DNA of 64,000 bases, from assembly GCF_000428985.1 (NCBI RefSeq), contig NZ_AUAZ01000020.1:1-64000 (forward strand), read 5' to 3'. The notes below the pieces were generated by a model. The model made no database searches. It was not told the origin of the DNA and saw nothing but the letters and a program-made list of their open reading frames with translations. Positions within the stretch are counted from its first letter, which is position 1. Every line of letters starts with the position of its first letter. The translations under genes were made by a program, and so were the position numbers. This document shows, in pieces, positions 1-8,482 of this stretch. This DNA is from Marinobacterium litorale DSM 23545 (lineage in GTDB: Bacteria; Pseudomonadota; Gammaproteobacteria; Pseudomonadales; Balneatricaceae).

Positions 1-141
1 GGAACTCAACTACGGAGTCGATCTATCAACCATCTGAGGGTGGTATCAGATTGATGGGGTGAAGGTGCCCCATCAACCATTAAATCCGTATACCCTTTAA
101 TGTTTGGAGCGAGGATCTGCTGTGCACTACACAGCGTCCAT
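1..141. other. Flank left of the IS, no complete gene
   Basis: No complete gene is visible. The only structure is a perfect 9-bp hairpin (TTGATGGGG at 51-59 pairing with CCCCATCAA at 68-76, loop of 8). It is not followed by a T run, so I do not call it a terminator. A short open frame ending in a stop near position 36 could be the tail of an upstream gene, but there is too little of it to identify. Confidence 0.4.
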
Positions 142-155
142 GGTAACCGTCCGCC
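142..155. repeat. IS66 left terminal inverted repeat
   Basis: GGTAACCGTCCGCC, matching the reverse complement of 2815-2828 base for base. Similarity falls off immediately inward, so the conserved tip is 13-14 bases. Confidence 0.85.
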
Positions 156-223
156 GAACCCATCTTGAGCTACCGGTCATCCACTGGTGATAGTGTCCAC
201 CTATTTTTAAGTGGACACCTGTT

Positions 224-589
224 ATGACCCTGTTAAGCACATCAGACATTCCGAAGACGCGTCGCCGCTTTACCGCCGAGTTTAAAGCCCGGATCGTAGC
301 TGACTGCCAGCAATCGGGTGCTTCGGTCGCCCGGATAGCTCTGGAGCATGGCCTCAACGCCAACCTGGTCCATAAATGGATTCGCGCCGCTCGGCAGCAT
401 GAAACGGAACCAGTGCCAGCTGCCTTTTTACCTATCCCGTTGCCAGCCCCTTCATCACCACCGCCATCAGCATGTACCGGCGAGAGTATCCGTATCGAGA
501 TCCCGAGAGCCGACGGCAGCATCGTCGTGAACTGGCCACTGGCTGACGGCGACCGCTGTCTGCGCTGGTTGCAGGATCTGCTGCAATGA
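224..589 (+). CDS. tnpA: IS66 accessory protein TnpA
   Basis: A 121-residue IS66 OrfA-type protein. Residues about 11-50 form a helix-turn-helix of the kind found in orphan transposase subunits (RRRFTAEFKARIVADC, then GLNANLVHKWIRAAR), which would bind the element's ends. The rest is a proline-rich linker and a short C-terminal beta segment. Its stop overlaps the tnpB start by 4 bases (ATGA), a translational coupling usual in this family. The protein is needed for IS66 transposition, but its biochemical role is not settled. The ATG at 224 is the first in frame; the ribosome-binding site is weak. Confidence 0.9.
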   Translation: MTLLSTSDIPKTRRRFTAEFKARIVADCQQSGASVARIALEHGLNANLVHKWIRAARQHETEPVPAAFLPIPLPAPSSPPPSACTGESIRIEIPRADGSIVVNWPLADGDRCLRWLQDLLQ

Positions 590-921
590 TCCGCATTGAT
601 GAGATCTGGCTAGCCACCGAACCCATGGATATGCGGGCGGGACCGGACACGGCCCTGGCCCGGGTCATTAAAGTATTCGGTGAGGCTCGCCCCCACTGCG
701 CCTATCTGTTTACCAACAAACACGGTAACCGGATCAAGGTGTTGGTGCATGACGGCCTGGGTATCTGGTTATGTGCACGACGACTCAACCACGGCAAATT
801 CCATTGGGTTGAGGCTTGGCGCGGTGATCACCGGGTCTTAACAGCCGAGCAACTGACAGCACTGGTACAGGGACTCCCTTGGCAGTGCGTCGGTGCCGCC
901 GGTGTGATTACCCAGATCTGA
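586..921 (+). CDS. tnpB: IS66 accessory protein TnpB
   Basis: A 111-residue IS66 Orf2 protein (this TnpB is unrelated to the RNA-guided TnpB nucleases). The family motif near the start (EPMDMRAG) and the segment LVHDGLGIWLCARRLNHGKF are typical; known members are about 115 residues, so it is full length. Translation is probably coupled to tnpA through the ATGA overlap. A non-coding gap of 92 bases follows before tnpC, slightly longer than in many IS66 elements, and holds an AACGAGGG stretch that may serve as the tnpC ribosome-binding site. Confidence 0.92.
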   Translation: MIRIDEIWLATEPMDMRAGPDTALARVIKVFGEARPHCAYLFTNKHGNRIKVLVHDGLGIWLCARRLNHGKFHWVEAWRGDHRVLTAEQLTALVQGLPWQCVGAAGVITQI

Positions 922-1013
922 GGCGCCAACCCTGTTGAGCACAGGCACGCTCGCCGGGCTATTAGCCATTCCGGGCATCCCCATACCGCTCTAACGAGGG
1001 CATACTGTCGTGC

Positions 1014-2606
1014 ATGAGTACCTCTCCAGACCTGACCCAGCTCACACCTGAACAGCTCCGCCAGTTAGCCGCCGAGCTGATGACCCGTGTCGAGCAGCAG
1101 GACCAGGTAATCCAGGCCCACGATCAAGCCCTTGAGCAGCGCGATCAGGTTATCCAGAAGCGTGACCAAACCATCCAGCAGCGCGATCTGAAAATAGGGC
1201 AGCTCACCCACGAAGTCGCACTGCTCAGACGCCATAAATATGGCCAACGTAGCGAACACCTCAACGTGCTTCAGATCAGCTTGCTGGACGAAGTCACGGA
1301 TGCGGATATCGCCGGGATAGAGGCCGAACTGGAGCAGTTACAGGCTCCAGCGGCCATCCCTGCTGAAAAGCGTCAGCCCAAGCGCTCACCGCTCCCGCCT
1401 GAACTGCCTCGTACCGAGATCCACCATGAGCCTGACAATACCCAGTGCACCTGCGGTTGCCAGCTCAAGCGCATTGGTGAAGACGTCAGTGAGAAGCTCG
1501 ACTATACGCCCGGCGTGTTCATGGTAGAGCGACATATCCGGGGCAAGTGGGTCTGTGATCAGTGCGAGACGTTGATCCAGGCGCCGATGCCGGCACAGAT
1601 CATCGACAAGGGGATCCCTACCTCAGGGTTGCTCGCCCAGGTACTGATCGCCAAGTACGCCGACCACCTGCCGCTGTACCGACAGGAACAGATCTTCACC
1701 CGTGCCGGCGTCGCACTGCCGCGCTCCACTCTGGCCGAGTGGATCGGTATCTGTGGCGTACAGCTACAGCCACTGGTCGATGCGTTGCGCGATACGCTTC
1801 TCAAGGAAGCGGTGCTGCATGCGGATGAGACCCCGGTACCGATGCTGTCTCCCGGCAAGAAGAAAACCCATAAAGCCTACATCTGGGCGTATGCCAGTAC
1901 CGCGTATGCTGAACGGAAGGCCGTGATCTACCACTTCACGACCGGTCGCAGCGGTCAGCACGCCCGTGACTTCCTGGGTGACTGGCAGGGCCAACTGGTC
2001 TGCGATGACTACAGTGGTTACAAAGCCAGCTTCGGCAATGGGGTCACCGAGATCGGTTGTATGGCCCATGCCCGGCGCAAGTTCGTGGAACTTGAGGTCA
2101 GTGGAAAAAGCCATATCGCCGGTCAGGCCGTCGAATACATCCGCCAACTCTATGAGATCGAGCGGGAATCCGCTCACCTCTCACACGATGAGCGTCAGTG
2201 GATCCGGCAAGGCCGAGCAAAACCGATCGCCGATGGACTGCACCGGTGGATGCAGGCGCAGCGCACGAAAGTGCCGGACGGCACGGCCACGGCCAAAGCG
2301 CTGGACTACAGCCTTAAACGCTGGGCGGCGCTGACGCGTTACCTGGAGGATGGGGCGGTGCCGATCGACAATAACCGGGTGGAGAACCTGATCCGCCCCT
2401 GGGCGTTGGGTCGGAAGAACTGGCTCTTCGCAGGTTCCTTGCGCAGTGGCCGGCGGGCTGCCGCGATCATGAGTCTGATCCAGTCAGCCAAGCTCAATGG
2501 CCATGAGCCCTATGCCTATCTGAAGAACGTCTTGGAACGCCTGCCAACCCAGAAAGCCAGTGCGATCCACGAGCTGCTGCCGCAGCACTGGTCACCTGCT
2601 GCATGA
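1014..2606 (+). CDS. tnpC: IS66 transposase TnpC
   Basis: The 530-residue DDE transposase of the element. Residues about 25-65 are a coiled coil made of a repeated QRDQVIQ-like unit, the leucine-zipper-like region of IS66 transposases. A cysteine-based zinc-binding domain follows (CTCGCQL and CDQC, residues about 143-186). The catalytic core has acidic residues in HADETPVPML (D271), CDDYSGY (D331/D332) and NNRVENLIRP (E457). The C-terminal IS66 domain is complete. The length matches the family (500-530) and there is no frameshift, so the enzyme is probably functional. Confidence 0.95.
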   Translation: MSTSPDLTQLTPEQLRQLAAELMTRVEQQDQVIQAHDQALEQRDQVIQKRDQTIQQRDLKIGQLTHEVALLRRHKYGQRSEHLNVLQISLLDEVTDADIAGIEAELEQLQAPAAIPAEKRQPKRSPLPPELPRTEIHHEPDNTQCTCGCQLKRIGEDVSEKLDYTPGVFMVERHIRGKWVCDQCETLIQAPMPAQIIDKGIPTSGLLAQVLIAKYADHLPLYRQEQIFTRAGVALPRSTLAEWIGICGVQLQPLVDALRDTLLKEAVLHADETPVPMLSPGKKKTHKAYIWAYASTAYAERKAVIYHFTTGRSGQHARDFLGDWQGQLVCDDYSGYKASFGNGVTEIGCMAHARRKFVELEVSGKSHIAGQAVEYIRQLYEIERESAHLSHDERQWIRQGRAKPIADGLHRWMQAQRTKVPDGTATAKALDYSLKRWAALTRYLEDGAVPIDNNRVENLIRPWALGRKNWLFAGSLRSGRRAAAIMSLIQSAKLNGHEPYAYLKNVLERLPTQKASAIHELLPQHWSPAA

Positions 2607-2814
2607 AAAGACGAGGGAGTTCCGCTGCGTCCTTGCAGCCTCCGACACATCCTTGAAAAGGCGACAGAGGCTCTCATCCTGAGAGCACTGGCACTCCATT
2701 GCCCTCTGTCAGCCACCACCTTAAGGGTGCTGGTGTGCAGTTGCACGGACCGATCCGGTGTGAGTTGAGTTAGATCAATAAATAAACAACGTCTGACCTT
2801 GGCAAGAGGTGATG
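2607..2814. other. IS66 3' non-coding region
   Basis: About 210 bases between the tnpC stop and the right inverted repeat with no gene. It contains a hairpin (CCACCACC, TTAA loop, GGGTGCTGG-like arm) around 2711-2735 that could reduce transcription out of the element. Confidence 0.4.
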
Positions 2815-2828
2815 GGCGGACGGTTACC
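2815..2828. repeat. IS66 right terminal inverted repeat
   Basis: GGCGGACGGTTACC, the reverse complement of the 14 bases at 142-155. Confidence 0.85.
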
Positions 2829-3112
2829 GCTAGAAACGTAATCTACGGATTAACGTCGGTCTGCCGTGGCAGTTGGAAACAGTCAGGCGGGGAATACAGA
2901 CAAAGGAAAAATGACAAGGAGGGGCCTGGACACATCCGTGAAGCAGGCCCCTGTGGGCTTCCTTGCCAACCTCACGTCATTCCTTGATGTGAGGGAGGGG
3001 TTAGCTCTCCAGCTATTCATCACGCGTCCTTGCGTCCCTCAAGGCCTATACTCCAGATTTTGAGGCGGAGTTCCTATAGGAAAAACTCCTAGATTTTGCG
3101 ATGTGGTTGATA
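2829..3112. other. Geneless hairpin-rich stretch right of the IS
   Basis: No gene can be supported. Two strong hairpins sit in tandem: AGGGGCCTG at 2920-2928 with CAGGCCCCT at 2944-2952, and a 10-bp stem with one G-T pair at 2970-2979/2985-2994 (loop of five). Further on is a 12-bp palindrome, TTCCTATAGGAA (3071-3082). Neither hairpin has a T tract. Base composition changes little from the IS, so this may be the remnant of a locus truncated when the IS arrived, or a small structured RNA. Confidence 0.4.
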
Positions 3113-3134
3113 AAAATTGATCTGGATCAATTTT
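3113..3134. terminator. AT-rich palindrome after dtd; terminator and/or FNR-type box
   Basis: AAAATTGATC-TG-GATCAATTTT is a perfect palindrome at the dtd stop codon (complement of 3133-3135). Read on the minus strand it is a 9-bp stem with a CCAG loop ending in a U run, which fits a weak intrinsic terminator for pip-dtd. It also contains TTGAT-N4-ATCAA (3117-3130), an exact match to the FNR/Anr consensus. The position favours a terminator, but the sequence cannot decide. Confidence 0.5.
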
Positions 3135-3570
3135 ATGTCTCAATCATGAAAGTAACCGGGCCATCATTTTCAAGCGATACTTTCATGTCTGCGCCGAAAC
3201 GTCCGGTGGAGACTTTACCCAGTTTTGCGTCCGCTTTTGATACAAAGTCGTTATAAAGCGCTTCGCCCAACTCGGGTGTTGCGCCTTTGGAAAATCCGGG
3301 ACGCATTCCTTTGCGAGTATCTGCGACCAGTGTGAACTGAGAGACTATCAGTAGCTCGCCTCCGATGTCCGAGAGGCTGCAGTTCATCCGGCCCTCTTGG
3401 TCGGGGAAAATCCGGTAGTTAGCGACTTTGTGAAGCAGTTTGTCAGCGCGCGCTTCATCGTCGTCCCGTTCTACTCCGAGCAGCAGCAAGATGCCGCGAT
3501 TGATGCTGCCGACCACCTCTCCATCCACTTTTACCGATGCGCGATTCACGCGCTGAATCAGCCCTTTCAT
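3133..3570 (-). CDS. dtd: D-aminoacyl-tRNA deacylase
   Basis: Hydrolyses D-amino acids mischarged on tRNA (D-Tyr-tRNA and others), and Gly-tRNA(Ala), recycling the tRNA in the cytoplasm. The 145-residue protein is the normal bacterial length. It carries the two motifs that form the cross-subunit active site: SQFTLVADTRKG in the middle and NDGPVTFMIET at the C-terminus. It begins 4 bases after the pip stop, so the two genes form an operon, a common pairing in gammaproteobacteria. Confidence 0.97.
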   Translation of the reverse strand: MKGLIQRVNRASVKVDGEVVGSINRGILLLLGVERDDDEARADKLLHKVANYRIFPDQEGRMNCSLSDIGGELLIVSQFTLVADTRKGMRPGFSKGATPELGEALYNDFVSKADAKLGKVSTGRFGADMKVSLENDGPVTFMIET

Positions 3571-3574
3571 AAGT

Positions 3575-4525
3575 TTAAGCCCGGTCTCGCGCGAAATTAT
3601 CGGTGGCGGTGATCAAATTATCGATGATGCCTGGCTCGAAGGCGGAGTGACCGGCATCCCGAACGATATGGAGTTCGGATTCAGGTAGCTTTTGATAAAG
3701 GGCGTGGGCCTGTTCAGCAGGGCATACCATATCGTAGCGTCCCTGCACGATGGTCGTAGGGATCGTCTCAATCCTATGGCAGTTGTCCAGTAGCTGATTG
3801 GGTTCCAAAAACGCGCCATTAATAAAGTAATGTGCTTCGATACGGGCCATCGCCAGAGCAAAGTGTGGATCGGAAAAGTGTTCAACGATATCAGGATTGG
3901 GATCCAGGGTTGAACAGCGTCCCTCCCAGACCGACCAGGCTTTTGCGGCCGCCATACGGTAAAGCTCGTTATCGGATGTAAGCCGCCGATAGTAAGCCGT
4001 TAGCAGGTCATTCCGCTCCGGTTCGGGGATGGGGGCGAGGTAATCTTGCCAATAGTCAGGAAAGATAGCGCTGGCACCGCTTTGATAAAACCAGGCGATA
4101 TCATTAGGCCGGCATAGAAAAATGCCGCGCAGGATCAGACCGCAAACGGTATCTGGATGCGCCTGAGCATAGGCGAGGCTGAGCGTGGAACCCCAGCTTC
4201 CGCCAAACAGTAGCCAGCGTTCAATGGAGAGCTGTTGGCGAATTTTCTCCATGTCGGCGATGAGGTCGGCGGTCGTGTTATGAGCGAGTGAAGCATGGGG
4301 TGTGGAGCGTCCGCAGCCCCTTTGGTCGAACAGGATGATGCGGTAGCGGTCCGGATTGAAGAAGCGTCGATGGGTTGGGGCAGTACCGCCACCTGGGCCA
4401 CCGTGAACAAACAGCACGGGGATTCCATTGGGGTTTCCGCTTTCTTCAAAATAGAGAGTATGTCCCTCTCCCACGTCAAGACTGTATTCGTGATTGGTCC
4501 TGATCTCGGGGTATAACGTACGCAT
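3575..4525 (-). CDS. pip: Proline iminopeptidase
   Basis: A cytosolic alpha/beta-hydrolase of peptidase family S33 that removes N-terminal proline from peptides. The 316-residue protein has the oxyanion motif HGGPGGG near residue 41, the nucleophile elbow GGSWGS, the charge-relay aspartate in GRYDMVCP and the catalytic histidine in DAGHSAFEP. There is no signal peptide. It leads the two-gene pip-dtd unit; a GGAG lies about 10 bases before the ATG. Family members of this size (about 315) are the classic proline iminopeptidases rather than broader S33 hydrolases. Confidence 0.95.
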   Translation of the reverse strand: MRTLYPEIRTNHEYSLDVGEGHTLYFEESGNPNGIPVLFVHGGPGGGTAPTHRRFFNPDRYRIILFDQRGCGRSTPHASLAHNTTADLIADMEKIRQQLSIERWLLFGGSWGSTLSLAYAQAHPDTVCGLILRGIFLCRPNDIAWFYQSGASAIFPDYWQDYLAPIPEPERNDLLTAYYRRLTSDNELYRMAAAKAWSVWEGRCSTLDPNPDIVEHFSDPHFALAMARIEAHYFINGAFLEPNQLLDNCHRIETIPTTIVQGRYDMVCPAEQAHALYQKLPESELHIVRDAGHSAFEPGIIDNLITATDNFARDRA

Positions 4526-4585
4526 CCTTCGCTCCTGCCGTTTTATCTTCGGAGCAGTATAAAGGCTGCAAAACCTGCGGAACAG

Positions 4586-4606
4586 GGGAGCCGGTTACCG
4601 GCTCCC
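4586..4606 (-). terminator. Hairpin after typA
   Basis: GGGAGCCGG, a 3-base loop and CCGGCTCCC form a perfect 9-bp stem about 10 bases past the typA stop. There is no T tract on either strand, so it may act as a weak terminator or as a 3'-end stabiliser between typA and pip. Confidence 0.5.
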
Positions 4607-4616
4607 GAGTAGCAGC

Positions 4617-6431
4617 TTACTTCTTGTTGCCGGCGCGTTTGCGCTCATGCTCTTTGAGCAGCTTTTTGCGCAAACGAATCGCAGAAGGGGTGACTTCGAC
4701 CAGTTCGTCGTCTTCGATGAAATCGAGTGCCTGTTCCAGCGTGAACTTGATCGGTGGAGTCAGCACAATGTTCTCATCGGTGCCCGACGCACGAACGTTG
4801 GTCAGCTGCTTGCCCTTGGTCGGGTTAACAACCAAGTCGTTAGAGCGGCTGTGGATACCGAGAATCATTCCTTCGTAGACTTCGATGTTCGGGTCGATAA
4901 ACAGGCGCCCGCGTTCCTGGAGACTGAACAGTGCGTAGCCCAGTGCCTTGCCGTTCACCATGGAAACCAGAACGCCGTTATTACGGCTTACGCCTTCGCC
5001 TTTGTTGACCGGACCGTAGTGGTCGAAAATCGAAGTCATGATCCCGGTGCCGGATGTCATGGTCAGAAACTGGCTGCGGAAGCCGATCAGGCCGCGAGAC
5101 GGAATCATGAAGGTGACCCGAATACGCCCTTTTCCATCGACTTCCATGTTGGTCATGTCGCCGCGGCGTTTACCGAGTTCTTCAATGACGGAGCCCTGGT
5201 GCTGCTCTTCAACATCCATCATCACGAGCTCATACGGTTCCTGGATCTGACCGTCGATCTCTTTCTGGATAACTTCCGGGCGGGATACGCCCAATTCGAA
5301 ACCTTCGCGGCGCATGCTTTCAATCAATACTGACAAATGCAGCTCGCCGCGGCCGGAGACCTTGAACTTCTCCGGAGAGTCGCCCGGCTCGACGCGCAGA
5401 GCAACGTTGTGGATCAGTTCGCGATCCAGGCGTTCTTTGATGTTGCGGCTGGTGATGAACTTTCCATCCTGGCCTGCAAATGGGGAGTCGTTCACCTGGA
5501 AAGTCATGGAGACGGTGGGCTCGTCCACTGTCAGTGCCGGCAACGGCTCGACCACTTCAGGATCGCAGAGGGTGTCGGAGATGTTCAGCTCATCCAGACC
5601 TGTAACGCAGATAATGTCGCCCGCCTGAGCCGAGTCAACTTCAACACGTTCCAGGCCATGGTAACCCATGATTTTAAGGACCCGGCCGTTGCGCACTGCT
5701 GCATGGCTATCCACAACCTTAACAGGGGTGTTGGTCTTGACCTGGCCACGGGTGACTCGGCCGACACCGATAACGCCGACGTAGCTGTTATAGTCCAGTG
5801 CGGAGATCTGCATCTGGAAGGGGCCGTCTACGTCCACAACCGGCGGATGCACATGATCGACGATGGCTTGGAACAGCGGTGTCATGTCCTCGGACATCGC
5901 TTCGGGCTCAAGCCCCGCGATACCGTTAAGTGCGGAGGCGTAAACAACCGGGAAGTCCAGCTGCTCGTCAGTGGCGCCAAGGTTGTCGAAGAGGTCGAAT
6001 ACCTGGTCCATAACCCAGTCAGGACGCGCGCCGGGGCGATCGATCTTGTTGATGACTACGATCGGGTGCAGGCCACGGGCGAATGCTTTCTGAGTCACGA
6101 AGCGGGTTTGCGGCATGGGACCGTCGACGGCATCGACCAGAAGCAGTACAGAGTCGACCATGGATAGAACGCGCTCTACTTCGCCACCGAAGTCGGCGTG
6201 TCCGGGCGTGTCAACGATGTTGATCCGATACTCGCCCCAACGGATAGCCGTGTTCTTGGCGAGAATGGTGATTCCGCGTTCACGTTCCTGGTCGTTGGAG
6301 TCCATGACTCTCTCTGCGCCTTCATCGCGACGGTCGAGTGTGCCTGACTGCTGCAGCAATTTGTCCACTAGGGTCGTTTTGCCATGGTCGACGTGGGCGA
6401 TGATGGCTATGTTTCTGAGATTGTCGATCAC
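4617..6431 (-). CDS. typA: Ribosome-associated GTPase TypA/BipA
   Basis: A translational GTPase that binds the 70S ribosome and supports 50S assembly, particularly in cold or stress. I chose the GTG at 6431: it gives a 604-residue protein starting [17 protein letters not shown], aligned with known BipA (about 607), with CAGGT upstream. The frame is open for 26 more codons but that extension is not family-like. G1 is AHVDHGKTT (residues 12-20), the DTPGH and NKID motifs follow, then the beta-barrel, domain V and the BipA-specific basic C-terminus ([14 protein letters not shown]). Divergent from glnA, as in enterobacteria. Confidence 0.96.
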   Translation of the reverse strand: MIDNLRNIAIIAHVDHGKTTLVDKLLQQSGTLDRRDEGAERVMDSNDQERERGITILAKNTAIRWGEYRINIVDTPGHADFGGEVERVLSMVDSVLLLVDAVDGPMPQTRFVTQKAFARGLHPIVVINKIDRPGARPDWVMDQVFDLFDNLGATDEQLDFPVVYASALNGIAGLEPEAMSEDMTPLFQAIVDHVHPPVVDVDGPFQMQISALDYNSYVGVIGVGRVTRGQVKTNTPVKVVDSHAAVRNGRVLKIMGYHGLERVEVDSAQAGDIICVTGLDELNISDTLCDPEVVEPLPALTVDEPTVSMTFQVNDSPFAGQDGKFITSRNIKERLDRELIHNVALRVEPGDSPEKFKVSGRGELHLSVLIESMRREGFELGVSRPEVIQKEIDGQIQEPYELVMMDVEEQHQGSVIEELGKRRGDMTNMEVDGKGRIRVTFMIPSRGLIGFRSQFLTMTSGTGIMTSIFDHYGPVNKGEGVSRNNGVLVSMVNGKALGYALFSLQERGRLFIDPNIEVYEGMILGIHSRSNDLVVNPTKGKQLTNVRASGTDENIVLTPPIKFTLEQALDFIEDDELVEVTPSAIRLRKKLLKEHERKRAGNKK

Positions 6432-6465
6432 TCGGGTGTACCTGGTCTGATATTGAAGGGGCCAT

Positions 6466-6471
6466 ATTATA
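6466..6471 (-). promoter_or_regulatory. Candidate -10 of the typA promoter
   Basis: A perfect TATAAT on the minus strand 35 bases before the typA GTG. At 17 bases spacing the -35 would be TCGATT (6489-6494), a poor match, so only the -10 is supported. Confidence 0.45.
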
Positions 6472-6612
6472 CGCGTCGGATGACAAACAATCGATGATTG
6501 TCTGAGCAAAGAGTGATCAGGTCGGTGTTTGAATCCGGGATGGCGCGTGCTCTAAAGACGGCAAGAGCACATTGGAGTATTATCGGAATGCTTTTGGGTG
6601 GTCGTTGGAATA

Positions 6613-6669
6613 TTGGTGCGCGCTTTATTTTGGTGCGCAATGTTTTGATTATGCCCTTTGTTGGTGCAC
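6613..6669 (+). promoter_or_regulatory. Candidate NtrC-binding half-sites upstream of glnA
   Basis: TTGGTGCGC occurs at 6613-6621 and 6630-6638, and TTGGTGCAC at 6661-6669. TTGGTGCA is the right half of the NtrC enhancer consensus (TGCAC-N5-TGGTGCA); left halves are degenerate. The sites lie 60-120 bases upstream of the sigma-54 promoter, the usual enhancer distance. NtrC itself is encoded 3 kb downstream (glnG). Confidence 0.55.
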
Positions 6670-6730
6670 TCATGGTTCCAACAGCGTGCTGCCACGACCA
6701 AAAAATAGGCGGTTAGCACAGTTTGAGTGC

Positions 6731-6746
6731 TGGCATATAGTTTGCT
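6731..6746 (+). promoter_or_regulatory. Sigma-54 promoter of glnA
   Basis: TGGCATATAGTTTGCT matches the sigma-54 consensus TGGCACG-N4-TTGCW, with the invariant GG and GC at correct spacing. Transcription would start about 12 bases past the GC, giving a leader of roughly 75 bases to the glnA ATG. This is the expected nitrogen-regulated glnA promoter. Confidence 0.8.
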
Positions 6747-6832
6747 TGCCATTTCGCATAGTTAGCTCGTTTGATAAACGTGCAGCTTAAAAGAATTATG
6801 CGTCTGGCAATTCATCGAGTGGAGAGAGCCAA

Positions 6833-8239
6833 ATGTCAGAGAAAACTCTGAATCTGATCAAAGAAAGCGAAGCGCGCTGGGTCGACCTGCGTTTTACTGA
6901 TTCCAAAGGTAAAGAGCAGCACCTGACTCTGCCGGTAACCGAAATCGACGAAGACTTCTTCGAAGAAGGTAAAATGTTCGATGGTTCTTCCATCGCCGGT
7001 TGGAAGGGTATCAACGATTCCGACATGATTCTGATGCCGGATGACAGCGCTTCTCTGCTGGACCCGTTCTCCGAAGATGCTACCGTTATCGTCCGTTGTG
7101 ACATCGTTGAGCCGATGACTGGTCTGGGCTACGAGCGTGACCCGCGCTCTGTTGCCAAGCGTGCTGAAGAGTACCTGAAGTCCACCGGTATTGCCGACAC
7201 GGCGATGTTCGGTCCGGAGCCGGAGTTCTTCGTTTTCGATTCTGTTGAATGGCACGCTGACATGGGTGGTTGCGGCTACTCCATCAGCTCCGAAGAAGCG
7301 GCCTGGTCCTCTTCTCACAAAATCGAAGGCGGCAACATCGGCCACCGTCCGCGCGTCAAGGGCGGTTACTTCCCGGTTCCGCCGGTTGACTCCCTGCACG
7401 ATCTGCGTGCCGCTATGTGCGACGCTATGACTGCCATGGGTCTGGAAGTTGAAGTTCATCACCACGAAGTAGCAACTGCTGGTCAGTGTGAGATCGGCGT
7501 TGCCGGTAACACTCTGGTAAACAAGGCTGACGAAGTTCAGGTCCTGAAATACTGCGTACACAACGTTGCCCATTCATACGGCAAGACTGCGACCTTTATG
7601 CCGAAGCCGATCGTTGGTGACAACGGTTCTGGTATGCACGTTCACCAGTCTCTGTCCAAAGACGGCGTTAACATCTTTGCTGGTGATGCCTACGCTGGCC
7701 TGAGCGAAACTGCCCTGTACTACATCGGTGGTATCATCAAGCACGCTAAAGCGCTGAACGCACTGTGCAACCCGGGTACTAACTCCTACAAGCGTCTGGT
7801 TCCGGGCTTTGAAGCGCCGGTTATGCTGGCATACTCTGCCCGTAACCGTTCAGCCTCTATCCGTATTCCGTACGTGACCAGCCCGAAAGGTCGTCGTATC
7901 GAAACCCGCTTCCCGGATCCGATTGCTAACCCCTACCTGGCGTTTGCGGGTCTGATGATGGCAGGTCTTGACGGCATCCAGAACAAGATCCACCCGGGCG
8001 ATGCTGCGGACAAGGATCTGTACGACCTGGAGCCGGAAGAAGCCGCTGAAATCCCGACAGTCTGTGAAACTCTGACTGAAGCTCTGGATGCTCTGGAAGC
8101 TGATCGTGAGTTCCTGACCAAGGGTGGCGTATTCACTGATGATATGCTCGACGCTTACATCGAGCTGAAGCGTGAAGAAGTTGCGCGCGTCAACATGACG
8201 ACTCACCCGGTTGAGTACGATCTGTACTACTCAGTTTAA
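6833..8239 (+). CDS. glnA: Glutamine synthetase, type I
   Basis: Makes glutamine from glutamate, ammonium and ATP, the main ammonium-assimilating step; a cytoplasmic dodecamer. The 468-residue protein is the enterobacterial GSI-beta length. Visible are GSGMHVHQS and the adenylylation site at Tyr397 ([10 protein letters not shown]), so the enzyme should be switched off by GlnE under nitrogen excess. A GGAGAGAG ribosome-binding site precedes the ATG. It is followed by an intrinsic terminator and by glnL-glnG, the conserved glnALG cluster. Codon choice is strongly biased, consistent with high expression. Confidence 0.99.
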   Translation: MSEKTLNLIKESEARWVDLRFTDSKGKEQHLTLPVTEIDEDFFEEGKMFDGSSIAGWKGINDSDMILMPDDSASLLDPFSEDATVIVRCDIVEPMTGLGYERDPRSVAKRAEEYLKSTGIADTAMFGPEPEFFVFDSVEWHADMGGCGYSISSEEAAWSSSHKIEGGNIGHRPRVKGGYFPVPPVDSLHDLRAAMCDAMTAMGLEVEVHHHEVATAGQCEIGVAGNTLVNKADEVQVLKYCVHNVAHSYGKTATFMPKPIVGDNGSGMHVHQSLSKDGVNIFAGDAYAGLSETALYYIGGIIKHAKALNALCNPGTNSYKRLVPGFEAPVMLAYSARNRSASIRIPYVTSPKGRRIETRFPDPIANPYLAFAGLMMAGLDGIQNKIHPGDAADKDLYDLEPEEAAEIPTVCETLTEALDALEADREFLTKGGVFTDDMLDAYIELKREEVARVNMTTHPVEYDLYYSV

Positions 8240-8262
8240 TCGTTTCGATTAACGCTGCAGAA

Positions 8263-8286
8263 AGCCTCCTTCGGGAGGCTTTTTTA
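8263..8286 (+). terminator. Intrinsic terminator after glnA
   Basis: AGCCTCC-TTCG-GGAGGCT followed by TTTTTT. A UUCG tetraloop stem with a T run 25 bases past the glnA stop is a textbook terminator. It would separate high glnA expression from glnLG and let read-through set a basal NtrBC level. Confidence 0.93.
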
Positions 8287-8482
8287 TTGGTTCGCTTTCG
8301 AGGGAGAGCTCACCCAGGGTGCGTAAAAAGAGTGAGTGATCAGTTTTGGTGCGTTATTTTTTTGAGAAAGCGGAGCCTCTGTGTAATGTGCTCCGTATAG
8401 GCCCATTGATGGCCCGTTTACGTGCATAAGATTTTGGTGTTTTTTTTGCATGAATCCGGCCATTGGAATTGAGAACCGATAA

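Larger units (their letters stand above)
142..2828 (+). mobile_element. IS66-family insertion sequence, intact
   Basis: A complete element of about 2.69 kb with the classic IS66 arrangement: tnpA, tnpB overlapping it by 4 bases, then the large tnpC transposase, all on the plus strand. Both ends start with the same 14 bases, GGTAACCGTCCGCC, in inverted orientation (142-155 and 2815-2828); IS66 ends normally begin GTAA, so the true tip may be one base further in (143 and 2827). All three frames are open, so the element may be active. The bases on either side (CGTCCATG left, CGCTAGAA right) do not form the 8-bp target duplication that IS66 insertion produces. This suggests a later rearrangement or deletion at one end. 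Confidence 0.93.

Noticed and set aside
8410-8426. Sigma-54-like TGGCCCG...GTGCA before glnL
   Set aside because: The distance between GG and GC is one base too long, which sigma-54 does not tolerate.
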